Below, one piece after another: positions 16,810 to 24,544 of a stretch of DNA of 59,997 nucleotides. This stretch comes from an uncultured bacterium (GTDB lineage Bacteria; Calescibacteriota; Calescibacteriia; Calescibacteriales; Calescibacteriaceae). Position 1 is the stretch's first letter, and the number at the start of each line of letters is the position of its first letter. Under the pieces are notes generated by a model that saw only the letters and a program-made list of their open reading frames with translations, did not search any database and was not told where the DNA came from. Both the position numbers and the translations under genes were made by a program. Location: the NCBI GenBank assembly GCA_938036315.1, contig CALHPK010000016.1, forward strand, positions 1 through 59,997, given 5' to 3'.

Positions 16810-17969
16810 ATTATCCTCTTATGATTGCTTCCCAAAGTAAGTCGTCACCTGAGAGGCTGTTACTAAAAGGCTCGATACTAATCGGTATCATTTCTTTCAT
16901 CTCCGCTTTCATAATAGGGATATGGCGCATTGCACTTTTTCGCGGATTTGAGCTTCCTCCAATACCCGAATCATTGCCTCCGCATGGAAATCTGATAGTT
17001 GGTGGATTCCTCGGAACTTTGATAATCTTCGAGAGAATGTTAGCCCTCCCTACAAAATGGCTTATTTGGGTCCCATATACATGGGGAATATCTGCTATAC
17101 TGATCCACATTGACTCAATGCTGTTTAAGATACTTAACATCGCTTCTCTTTTTGGATGGGGAGTCAGCAGATTAATAGCTTACAAGACATACAAACGCCT
17201 ATGGAATCCCCTCATCGAATTTCTCTCTTATGTTGCACTGTCTACCGCATTGCTTGCAAAAGGGGGACTTGCCGGAAGTGTTCAATCTGCACTCGCTGGA
17301 TTATCTTTCCCAATAGCTGTAATAGGCATTGAAAGGATAGAGCTGATGCTTAGCTTTACAAAAATAAGAATGACCACAAAGATCGTATATATAAGCTTGA
17401 TAGTTTACCTTATCATTTCAATTATAAATTCTTTGTTCTACCTTATCCCCCTGCAGGCTGTCGGGATTATCTTACTTTTTGTGTGTGTTGGATTAATCTT
17501 TAACGACTTTGCAGTAATTGCTCCACTGAAATCATCTAAGGCGGTGCAAATATCATCTTTTGGTTCCAGAATGATGCAGGCACCATTGTACAGGTTCTCA
17601 AGGAAAGCTTTAGCATTTGCATATTTTTGGCTTATCATCTCGAGTATAAGTCTTATTTTATGGAATCAAATCCAGCCGATGGCAAAAGATATTGTTTTTC
17701 ATTCAATAGGACTTGGATTCATATTTACTATGATACTGGCTCACGCACCACTTGTAATTGGCTCAGCTATTGCAAAATTTCCAAAGCAAGCACCATCCGC
17801 TACTTTATTTTACCTTTTCCAAATTGGCACAATTGGGCGAATTATAGGGGATTTACTTTTCAATATATCTTATGATCTTTGGGCATGGTCTGGTTGGTTA
17901 ACCGGAATAATACATCTTATATCCTTTATACTTTACATTTTGAGCGTGTTGAAAAGCTTCAGAGACTGA
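16779..17969 (+). CDS. Polytopic membrane protein, likely NnrS-related
   Basis: 396 residues with about 11-12 transmembrane helices. It contains PPHGNLIVGGFLGTLIIFERM in helix 2 and HSIGLGFIFTMILAHAPLVI near the C-terminus. These His-rich helix motifs recall heme-copper-type and NnrS-like membrane proteins. The ATG at 16779 has a GAAGG site 9 bases upstream but overlaps the hemerythrin gene by 31 bases; ATG at 16821 is an alternative. It ends one base before the NnrS-like ATG, so these genes are translationally coupled. Function is inferred from company only: nitrosative stress or denitrification. Confidence 0.7.
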   Translation: MGGKNNKEKLNYPLMIASQSKSSPERLLLKGSILIGIISFISAFIIGIWRIALFRGFELPPIPESLPPHGNLIVGGFLGTLIIFERMLALPTKWLIWVPYTWGISAILIHIDSMLFKILNIASLFGWGVSRLIAYKTYKRLWNPLIEFLSYVALSTALLAKGGLAGSVQSALAGLSFPIAVIGIERIELMLSFTKIRMTTKIVYISLIVYLIISIINSLFYLIPLQAVGIILLFVCVGLIFNDFAVIAPLKSSKAVQISSFGSRMMQAPLYRFSRKALAFAYFWLIISSISLILWNQIQPMAKDIVFHSIGLGFIFTMILAHAPLVIGSAIAKFPKQAPSATLFYLFQIGTIGRIIGDLLFNISYDLWAWSGWLTGIIHLISFILYILSVLKSFRD

Positions 17970-17970
17970 A

Positions 17971-19374
17971 ATGTCAATAGCTGAATCAAAGCATCAAGAG
18001 TTTAAGATTGGGTTTATCTGGTGGGCACTTGGAATAGCTATCTTCGGAGGTTTTATGCTCGGAGCTCACATTGCAATGCAGCTCGGATTCGGTATGGGAT
18101 TACCAAAAGCTCTTGATGTGTGGATTCAGGTACACGGTCACCTTCAACTTATCGGGTGGGCTGGACTCTTCATAATCGGAGTTAGTCTGCACTTCCTCCC
18201 CAGAAGGGTTGGTGTCCCTATTGAAAACAAAAATACACTAAAAATTATCCTCTACCTTACTGCTGTGGGACTCATAACAAGAGCAAATTTTGAATTCTGG
18301 CAACCTTATATAGGTAATGAATTAGCCAAAAATATCTTCAAATATATCGCAAATCTTGGCAATATTGCTGAGTTTCTCGGGATAAACTTATATACTGCGG
18401 TTTTGGTAAAAATATTTCTGAGAGCTCCAGGACACCGAATAAGAAGCCTAAATATACTAAGTCCCTTCTTTGTCGCATTTATTGTTGGGTGGATAATCTA
18501 CTCTCTTGTTCAAGTATCCGCTACCTTTCTTCAAAGGTACGAATGGATCGTATGGAACAGCTGGAGTATAGATTTGTTCATGAATCTTACTTTATTTTCG
18601 ATCTCGTTCATCTTCTCCATCTTTAATTTTCCATCTTACATCCTTTTGAGGCTACCACCTGCATCTATAAAATATGTAGGGTATTTTTTCTTTGTAGCAA
18701 CGATATTGTATGCTATCTTTTCTCTCCCATCAAAGACCCGTACTTTTCAAGTCAGCCAAGATTTACTAGGTTTGCTTATTGATATAGCAATTGTACTTTT
18801 TCTATTCTTAACTGGAATCGTTCAGCGCATCTTTATTCCGAAAAGGGCGCTCACAAAATCACCGGTTTGGGGATTGGTAAAGAATGAAAGCAAAGAATTA
18901 ATCACAAGTAAAAGACCAAGGGAAGGATATTCAGACTATGGAGAATTCGGCAGATTTGAACTTTTGATTTATTCTGCATATTTATGGCTAATTTTCGGTT
19001 TATTTCTTGATGTGATTAGAAGATCGGTCTCACTACTTGGGTTATCCATCTATTATGGGATTGATCCTATAAGGCATTCATATTTTGCAGGTTTTATCTC
19101 TCTGCTGATAATGGGGATGGCTCAACGGATGCTCCCTGGCTTTATGCGTAAGAGTAAAATCGCAAACTCAAAAATAGTTCTCTTAACATTTGTATTTGGG
19201 AATATAGCTGTGCTTTTCAGAGTTGCACCAATGCTTGTTCCACCTCACTCATCTGAGCTAGTTAGAGCTATTGGACAGGTTATGCTCTATCTTTTTGGGA
19301 TTTCAGGATTCATTGCTATATTCTCCGTTATTCTCCTTTCTATTAACTTATACAATACTTACAAGATGCGGTGA
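17971..19374 (+). CDS. nnrS: NnrS-family heme/copper-associated membrane protein
   Basis: 467 residues, about 12 transmembrane helices. The diagnostic block is WIQVHGHLQLIGWAGLFIIG followed by SLHFLPRR (His55, His57, His74). This is the conserved N-terminal region of NnrS, a heme- and copper-containing membrane protein that helps cells tolerate nitric oxide. A second His-containing block is near residue 370 (DPIRHSYFAGFISLLIMGMA). The stop of the previous gene and this ATG are separated by one base (TGA-A-ATG). No nitrite or nitric oxide reductase gene is in the window. Confidence 0.85.
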   Translation: MSIAESKHQEFKIGFIWWALGIAIFGGFMLGAHIAMQLGFGMGLPKALDVWIQVHGHLQLIGWAGLFIIGVSLHFLPRRVGVPIENKNTLKIILYLTAVGLITRANFEFWQPYIGNELAKNIFKYIANLGNIAEFLGINLYTAVLVKIFLRAPGHRIRSLNILSPFFVAFIVGWIIYSLVQVSATFLQRYEWIVWNSWSIDLFMNLTLFSISFIFSIFNFPSYILLRLPPASIKYVGYFFFVATILYAIFSLPSKTRTFQVSQDLLGLLIDIAIVLFLFLTGIVQRIFIPKRALTKSPVWGLVKNESKELITSKRPREGYSDYGEFGRFELLIYSAYLWLIFGLFLDVIRRSVSLLGLSIYYGIDPIRHSYFAGFISLLIMGMAQRMLPGFMRKSKIANSKIVLLTFVFGNIAVLFRVAPMLVPPHSSELVRAIGQVMLYLFGISGFIAIFSVILLSINLYNTYKMR

Positions 19375-19443
19375 ATCCAAATTGCAAATTTTTCCCTATT
19401 TTTAAATTTTCTTTAATCAAATCAACTAAAATAAGATGACTTT

Positions 19444-20112
19444 ATGCACGATGATAAAAAAATAAGAGAGATTGAAATCCTGAAAATAGCGGACACCTAC
19501 GCTGAAGATGATGAAGAAGATACAGATGCCAAATACTGCGAGATACAGAGAGTAATAGAGGACAGCATAAGAAAGATTATTGAGGTAATAGGGGATAATC
19601 CTGAAAGAGACGGGCTGAGAAATACTCCCAGAAGGTATGCGAAAGCTATGATTGAGATCTTATCAGGATACAGAGCTGACCCAAAAGAGGCAATAAACGG
19701 AGCTATTTTTGAACAGGAATATTCAGGGCTGATTATAGTGGATAACATAAGGTTTTTCAGTATGTGTGAACATCACATTCTACCATTTTTCGGGACCTGT
19801 ACAATAGCATATCTGCCTAATGGCAGGATAATAGGTCTTTCAAAGATTCCCAGAATAGTGAAGCACTTCTCAAGCAGGCTTCAGGTTCAGGAAAGACTAA
19901 CAGAACAGATAGGAAAATTTATAGAAGATGTAGTTGCCCCTCAAGGTGTAGCGGTTTATATGTATGCCCATCATCTATGCCTTTCTATGAGGGGTGCAAG
20001 GAAAGAAGATGCTAAGATGGAAACGCTATTCTTCTCAGGAAAATTTAGGGAAGACTGGGAACTAAAAAAGATGTTCATCGAAAGGATCAAAGTGAAAAAT
20101 AATATCTGGTAG
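19444..20112 (+). CDS. folE: GTP cyclohydrolase I (FolE)
   Basis: 222 residues. Core motifs are present: PERDGLRNTPRRYAKA, FFSMCEHHILPFFG with the zinc Cys and His, GLSKIPRIVKHFSSRLQVQERLT, and AHHLCLSMRGARK with the second zinc Cys. The enzyme converts GTP to 7,8-dihydroneopterin triphosphate for folate or queuosine in the cytosol. The first ~30 residues are acidic and less conserved. No strong ribosome site is seen. No other folate gene is adjacent. A hairpin terminator follows the stop. Confidence 0.95.
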   Translation: MHDDKKIREIEILKIADTYAEDDEEDTDAKYCEIQRVIEDSIRKIIEVIGDNPERDGLRNTPRRYAKAMIEILSGYRADPKEAINGAIFEQEYSGLIIVDNIRFFSMCEHHILPFFGTCTIAYLPNGRIIGLSKIPRIVKHFSSRLQVQERLTEQIGKFIEDVVAPQGVAVYMYAHHLCLSMRGARKEDAKMETLFFSGKFREDWELKKMFIERIKVKNNIW

Positions 20113-20120
20113 TAAAGCTT

Positions 20121-20148
20121 AAAACAGTATAAAACTATCCTGTTTTTT
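20121..20148 (+). terminator. Rho-independent terminator after folE
   Basis: AAAACAG (20121-20127) pairs with CTGTTTT (20140-20146) across a 12-base loop and runs into a T-tract. It sits 9 bases after the folE stop. Confidence 0.65.
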
Positions 20149-20206
20149 CACAATTCTTATAAATCTGAGCTAATATGAGAGCAATTTTTAAAAGGAGGAT
20201 AAGACT

Positions 20207-20542
20207 ATGATGGTGAGGAAGATATTACATCTTTTTTTATTCGCTGGTGCATACATATTAGTGTCGGCTGGATTCGCTTTTGCTGCTGAAGAAGCGGTGG
20301 TTTCTTCATCTGACCTTGCAAAATTTGGGCTTGCAATTGGTGCGGGCCTTGGACTTGCAGTCGCAGCAGGGCTCGGAGCTCTCGGACAAAGCAGGGCAGT
20401 AGCTTCTGCTATGGAAGGTATATCAAGAAACCCCGAAGCATCTGACAAAATGTTCCTCCCGCTTATACTGGGACTTGTCTTTATGGAATCCCTCGTAATC
20501 TATGTACTAGTAATCGCATTTTTCCTACAAGGAAAAATATAA
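20207..20542 (+). CDS. atpE: F-type ATP synthase subunit c with signal peptide and Na+-type ligands
   Basis: 111 residues. The N-terminal ~26 residues (MMVRKILHLFLFAGAYILVS..FAFA) form a cleavable-looking signal peptide, as known for some c subunits such as that of Aquifex. Helix 1 contains AGLGALGQSRAVASAMEGI and the RNPEAS loop. Helix 2 is PLILGLVFMESLVIYVLVIAFFL with the ion-carrying Glu94. Gln61, Glu94, Ser95 and Tyr99 reproduce the spacing of the Na+ ligands Gln32, Glu65, Ser66 and Tyr70 of Ilyobacter c; positions equal to Val63 and Thr67 differ. An AAAAGGAGG ribosome site precedes the gene. No other atp gene is adjacent. Confidence 0.93.
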   Translation: MMVRKILHLFLFAGAYILVSAGFAFAAEEAVVSSSDLAKFGLAIGAGLGLAVAAGLGALGQSRAVASAMEGISRNPEASDKMFLPLILGLVFMESLVIYVLVIAFFLQGKI

Positions 20543-20591
20543 CTGAATTGAATCAGGCCTGCTGAAAATTTCACTCCATTATCATACTTTA

Positions 20592-20629
20592 CGATAAAAT
20601 TATACCATGGCGATAAAATTATACTATGA
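20592..20629. repeat. 19-base tandem duplication at a gene start
   Basis: CGATAAAATTATACCATGG (20592-20610) is repeated as CGATAAAATTATACTATGA (20611-20629). The second copy contains the start codon of the DUF502 gene and a TATACT hexamer next to it. The duplication puts two -10-like hexamers and two ATGs in a row. Confidence 0.8.
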
Positions 20630-21240
20630 TGAACAAAATCTCAAAATTCATCAAAGAAAACCTAATCATTGGATTGATATTCTCTGGTCCTATATTCGGA
20701 ACACTGTACATTCTCTATCTGATATTTTCATTACTTGATGGGATACTTGGTGGAATATACTCTAAGATTTTAGGGTTTAATGTCCCCGGAGCCGGGCTGA
20801 TTTCCCTCCTTGTACTTCTGATAGGTGTGGGGATACTGGCTAAAACATATCTAGCTTCTTTTTTTTTCAAGGTTTTTGAAGAAACAATCTCACGTGTCCC
20901 GATTGTAAGTAGCATCTACTCTGCTTTTAAATCTCTTGTTGATATACTCCAGCAGAATAGAGAAGGGAAAAAACCTTTTGGGAAGGTTGTTGCAGTTAAT
21001 CTTAACGGTGTATACATTATAGGATATGAGGTAGGTCGAGAAGGAGATAAGTCCTCTGTTTACATACCAACTGCTCCGACTCCGAACTCAGGGTTTAACT
21101 TGGTTGTTCCAACAAAATATTTAATTCATCTCAATCTAAAGCCAGATGATGTTCTGAAATTTGTAATTTCTCTCGGATCGTACGCACATCCGGTTATAAA
21201 AGCAATCTCCGAGTATGATATGAAAAATGAAAAATATTAG
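20626..21240 (+). CDS. DUF502 family membrane protein
   Basis: 204 residues matching DUF502 over its length. Two transmembrane helices (LIIGLIFSGPIFGTLYILYLIFSLLDGIL and LISLLVLLIGVGILAKTYLASFFF) flank a small loop. Then comes the conserved VPIVSSIYSAFKSLVDILQQ and a soluble C-terminal domain with VYIPTAPTPNSGFNLVVP. The molecular function of DUF502 is unknown; plant relatives (LIKE-COV) act in membrane trafficking. The start lies in a tandem duplication and has no ribosome site, so ATG 20626 or 20629 are equally possible. Confidence 0.88.
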   Translation: MMNKISKFIKENLIIGLIFSGPIFGTLYILYLIFSLLDGILGGIYSKILGFNVPGAGLISLLVLLIGVGILAKTYLASFFFKVFEETISRVPIVSSIYSAFKSLVDILQQNREGKKPFGKVVAVNLNGVYIIGYEVGREGDKSSVYIPTAPTPNSGFNLVVPTKYLIHLNLKPDDVLKFVISLGSYAHPVIKAISEYDMKNEKY

Positions 21241-21242
21241 AA

Positions 21243-21881
21243 TTATTCTCCTCTTTTTATCGCTGCTATCCCAGTCCTAACTATATCCTTTATACCTAAT
21301 GGTTTCACAAGATTCAAAAATGCATCTATTTTATCTTTATCTCCAGTTATTTCTACGGTAATCGTTTTCAGTGTGACATCAACTATTTTTGCCCTGAAAA
21401 TCTCAACAAGGCGCATCAACTCGCTCCTGTCTTCCTTCATCGCAGAAACTTTAACAAGCAAAAGCTCCCTCTCGACATGGGGAACATCTGTAATATTGCT
21501 CACTTTAACAACCTCTATTATTTTTCTCAGCTGTTTCTCAATCTGCTCAACTACTCTTGAATCCCCACGTGTTACAATGGTCATCCTGGAAAACTTAGGA
21601 TCATGAGTTTCTCCAACGCACAAGCTCTCAATATTATAACCTTTCCCAGCAAAAAGATTAGAAATTCTTGCAAGAACTCCCGGTTTGTTCTCAACAAGTA
21701 GTGATAGGACATGGAGCCTTTCCTCGGTTTTCTCCTGTTTTCTCTTTGGCAACATATCACGTGGAAGTCCTTCAAGCGGAGCAATTGGAGTTGAAAGCAT
21801 AAGATGATTTTCTTGATTGTGTTCCGTACTTTGACCGCTTAAGCCCTGCTCCGCACTGGCTTTCTTGTCCTTCTCCATCAT
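21243..21881 (-). CDS. ilvN: Acetolactate synthase small (regulatory) subunit
   Basis: 212 residues. The ACT domain (HVLSLLVENKPGVLARISNLFAGKGYNIESLCVG) and the C-terminal IlvN domain (ELLLVKVSA... KTITVEITGDKDKIDAFLNLVKPLGIKDIVRTG) are complete. This subunit confers valine feedback control on the IlvB catalytic subunit in branched-chain amino acid synthesis. A non-conserved ~55-residue N-terminal extension, polar and Gln/Glu-rich, precedes the ACT domain. The start could instead be the ATG near 21755. ilvB, the usual neighbour, is not in the window. Confidence 0.92.
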   Translation of the reverse strand: MMEKDKKASAEQGLSGQSTEHNQENHLMLSTPIAPLEGLPRDMLPKRKQEKTEERLHVLSLLVENKPGVLARISNLFAGKGYNIESLCVGETHDPKFSRMTIVTRGDSRVVEQIEKQLRKIIEVVKVSNITDVPHVERELLLVKVSAMKEDRSELMRLVEIFRAKIVDVTLKTITVEITGDKDKIDAFLNLVKPLGIKDIVRTGIAAIKRGE

Positions 21882-21967
21882 AAAACTTTAAATTATCCTT
21901 GTCTTGAAGTGTCACATTTTTTCCGATTTTATATCCTAACTTCGAAAATCTACATACTTTACTTAAG

Positions 21968-22642
21968 ATGACAATATTTTTTGATCTTGATGGAACCCTT
22001 GCAGATACCTCAGAAGATATAGCAACCTCGTTGAACATTGCACTATCAAAATTTGACATTGAGCCTATTCAAGATCACATCATAAGATCTTACATAGGAG
22101 ATGGAGTAAGACCTCTGATAAAAAAGGTTCTGAAGTCCCTTGGAAGAGAAGATGAGGAAGAGGATATCTTAAAAGTATTCTTATATCAGTACGAAAGTAA
22201 CATTGCAAATAAAACATATATTTACGATGGCATAGTTGAACTTCTTGGGGAAATTAAAGCAAGGGGGATGTCTAACTTCGTTGTTACCAATAAGCTTGAG
22301 GATCTATCCATAGCTCTCCTTAATAGAAAACATATACTTCAGCTCTTTGACGGCATAATCGGAGGAGACACTTTTGAATTCAAGAAGCCATCAAGAGAAC
22401 TACTTGATAAAATAAAGAATAGATTCAAAAGCGTCGGAGAGAAAATCTTTGTAATAGGTGATGGATCTAATGATTTCAACTTTGCTAAAAACATTGGAGC
22501 TACCTTCATTTTTGCAAAATGGGGTTTCACTCCTGAAATTGTAGAAAAAGAAATTGTAGAATCAAACCACAATTTAAGAATATTCAGAGCGAATACCCCT
22601 TATGATATCATTAAGAATCTTGACCTTATATTTATTAAATAG
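21968..22642 (+). CDS. HAD-superfamily hydrolase, phosphoglycolate phosphatase-like
   Basis: 224 residues of the HAD subfamily I with an alpha-helical cap. Motif I is FFDLDGTLADT (nucleophile Asp). The cap contains SYIGDGVRPLIKKVLKSLG, motif II is VVTNK, and motifs III/IV are FKKPSRELLDK and IGDGSNDFNFAKNIGA. The family includes Gph, which removes 2-phosphoglycolate, and other small-phosphate phosphatases; the true substrate cannot be assigned. The gene stands alone between the divergent ilvN and the MaoC gene. Confidence 0.88.
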   Translation: MTIFFDLDGTLADTSEDIATSLNIALSKFDIEPIQDHIIRSYIGDGVRPLIKKVLKSLGREDEEEDILKVFLYQYESNIANKTYIYDGIVELLGEIKARGMSNFVVTNKLEDLSIALLNRKHILQLFDGIIGGDTFEFKKPSRELLDKIKNRFKSVGEKIFVIGDGSNDFNFAKNIGATFIFAKWGFTPEIVEKEIVESNHNLRIFRANTPYDIIKNLDLIFIK

Positions 22643-22711
22643 AGCCGGAAACCAAAAATAGAAAAAAACAGAAAAAGTTGAAAAATAAAGACAACACATT
22701 ACTAAAATGGT

Positions 22712-23245
22712 ATGCGGAAACTCGAAGCAAAGGAAGTGGTGGAGGAAGTATCTCAAGATGGCAAGAAAATAAAGAAAATAATAAGGGGTAGGTTTTTCGA
22801 AGATTTTGAGATTGGAGAAAAATATTATCACCACTGGGGACGCACTTTAACTCAGCAAGATAATATCCTCTTTTCAACCTTAACTATGAACTATAACCCC
22901 ATATATTTCAACGAGGTGTGGGCGAAAAAAATGGGATACAGAGGGACAATCATAAACCACCTACTTGTGTTTAATGTTGTGCTTGGACTGAGTGTCGAAG
23001 ATCTGAGTGAGCAGGCTCTAGCACTGCTTGGATATACAGATATAAAATTTCTTACCCCAGTGTATCCTGGGGATACAATCTTTGCATTTTCAGAAGTGAT
23101 CGATAAGAGAGAATCTAAATCTCGCCCAGAGGCTGGGATTGTGACATTCGCAACCAAAGGCGTAAACCAAAATGGTGAAATCGTTATAGAATACAAAAGG
23201 TCTGTCCTTGTAAAAAGAAGAACATACTACAAAGAGTTAGAATAA
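22712..23245 (+). CDS. MaoC-like (R)-hydratase domain protein
   Basis: 177 residues with a single MaoC hot-dog fold: RFFEDFEIGEKYYHHWGRTLTQQDNILFSTLTMNYNPIYFNE carries the conserved D-x-N/H-type active-site region. It is followed by GTIINHLLVFNVVLGL and KFLTPVYPGDTIFAFSEV. Such enzymes hydrate enoyl-CoA or mesaconyl-CoA type substrates. A thiolase-family gene follows on the same strand, and an acyl-CoA dehydrogenase and a GlcD-type oxidase are in the same window. Together they suggest a CoA-ester pathway, but not a specific one. Confidence 0.88.
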   Translation: MRKLEAKEVVEEVSQDGKKIKKIIRGRFFEDFEIGEKYYHHWGRTLTQQDNILFSTLTMNYNPIYFNEVWAKKMGYRGTIINHLLVFNVVLGLSVEDLSEQALALLGYTDIKFLTPVYPGDTIFAFSEVIDKRESKSRPEAGIVTFATKGVNQNGEIVIEYKRSVLVKRRTYYKELE

Positions 23246-23277
23246 AGAGAAAATAAATAAAATTAAATTCTCTGTTT
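23246..23277 (+). terminator. Possible weak terminator after MaoC gene
   Basis: AGAGAA (23246-23251) pairs with TTCTCT (23268-23273) across a 16-base AT-rich loop and is followed by GTTTT. The stem is short, so the call is tentative. Confidence 0.35.
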
Positions 23278-23352
23278 TGATTCTCCAAACCAATTAAAAA
23301 TAATCCGAGAAAGTGAGTGGATCTGAAAAAAATTATAGAAAAGTAAAAATTT

Positions 23353-23364
23353 GAACAAATGTTC
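23353..23364. promoter_or_regulatory. Operator-like palindrome before thiolase gene
   Basis: GAACA-AA-TGTTC lies 13 bases upstream of the thiolase-family ATG. Its flanks are AT-rich and roughly symmetric. The size suits a dimeric regulator, but no regulator gene is adjacent. Confidence 0.35.
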
Positions 23365-23376
23365 TAAAATTCAGGT

Positions 23377-24543
23377 ATGAAGAAGGGAAGGTTAGATGAT
23401 GTAGTAGTGATAGGAGTAGGTTGCTCTAAATTTGGCGAAAGATACGATAAATCTTATGAGGATTTAGCTGTTGAGGCTTTTGAGGAAGCTCTGCAGGATG
23501 CTGGAATTGCGCGTGAGGATTTGCAAGCGGGGTGGCTTGGTACGTTTTTCCCTGGGTTTGGAGGCGGAATGGCAGGTTCATCACTGGCAGATGCCATAAA
23601 ACTATATGGAAAACCTATGACGCGCGTTGAAAATTACTGCGCAACTGGAATGGAAGCCTTCAGGAACGCCGCATTTGCAGTTGCTGCAGGTATGTATGAC
23701 ATCGTTTTAGCACTGGGGGTTGAAAAACTAAAGGATAGACAATCCAGAGGTCTCCCCCGGATCGACTGGCACCCGCTACTTATAAAAGGTAATACAGCCC
23801 CAGGAGTTTTTGCCCTTGCAGCCACAAGATATATGGAAAAGTTCTCAATAGACCGAAAACCTCTGGCTTGCGTTGCCGTGAAAAACCATATGAATGGATC
23901 TAAAAATCCAAAGGCCCACCTTAGAAAAACAATAACAGCAGAGGAAGTACTGTCAGCCCCTCTTATTGCATACCCATTTGGACTCCTTGATTGTTGTCCA
24001 GTAACAGACGGAGCAGCCTGCGCTATATTGGCAAGAAAAGAAGTGGCTCGGGAACTGAAGAAAGATTATATATCCATACTCGGAATAGGTTTAGCAGTTA
24101 CAAGTGCTCGCCCTCAGTTCAAACCAGATTTCGAATACATAGGATTCCCAGCAACAGTTTATGCATCAAATCAAGCCTATGAAATGGCCGGAATAAAACC
24201 GCAAGATTTAGATTTCGCAGAAGTTCACGACTGCTTCACATGGACAGAAATATCAAACTATGAAGATTTAGGATTCGCTCAAAAGGGTGAAGGTTGGAAA
24301 CTCGCTGTGGATGGAGATACCGCAATAGATGGTAAAATCCCTGTGAATCCTTCAGGTGGATTGAAATCTTTCGGACACCCAATAGGAGCATCGGGGCTAC
24401 GTATGATATATGAAGTTGTAATTCAACTTCGTGGTAAAGCTGATGAAGGAAGAAAGGTCAGGATTAAAAACGGTATAGGACTTGCTCACAACCTTGGAGG
24501 TCCGGGTTCCGTAGCTTGTGTCACTATCCTCGGGGGTAAATGA
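23377..24543 (+). CDS. Thiolase-family protein (SCP2-thiolase/acetyl-CoA acetyltransferase-like)
   Basis: 388 residues. The nucleophile Cys88 is in VENYCATGMEAFRNA. The C-terminal His and Gly-rich segments are VNPSGGLKSFGHPIGASGLRMIYEV and AHNLGGPGSVACVTIL. The second catalytic Cys of classical degradative thiolases (CxG) is not evident, which places it with SCP2-type or lipid-transfer-type thiolases. Those partners usually have an adjacent DUF35 zinc-ribbon gene, not found here. A role in acyl-CoA cleavage or condensation is likely. It is convergent and almost touching the GlcD-type gene (one base apart). Confidence 0.88.
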   Translation: MKKGRLDDVVVIGVGCSKFGERYDKSYEDLAVEAFEEALQDAGIAREDLQAGWLGTFFPGFGGGMAGSSLADAIKLYGKPMTRVENYCATGMEAFRNAAFAVAAGMYDIVLALGVEKLKDRQSRGLPRIDWHPLLIKGNTAPGVFALAATRYMEKFSIDRKPLACVAVKNHMNGSKNPKAHLRKTITAEEVLSAPLIAYPFGLLDCCPVTDGAACAILARKEVARELKKDYISILGIGLAVTSARPQFKPDFEYIGFPATVYASNQAYEMAGIKPQDLDFAEVHDCFTWTEISNYEDLGFAQKGEGWKLAVDGDTAIDGKIPVNPSGGLKSFGHPIGASGLRMIYEVVIQLRGKADEGRKVRIKNGIGLAHNLGGPGSVACVTILGGK

Positions 24544-24544
24544 A

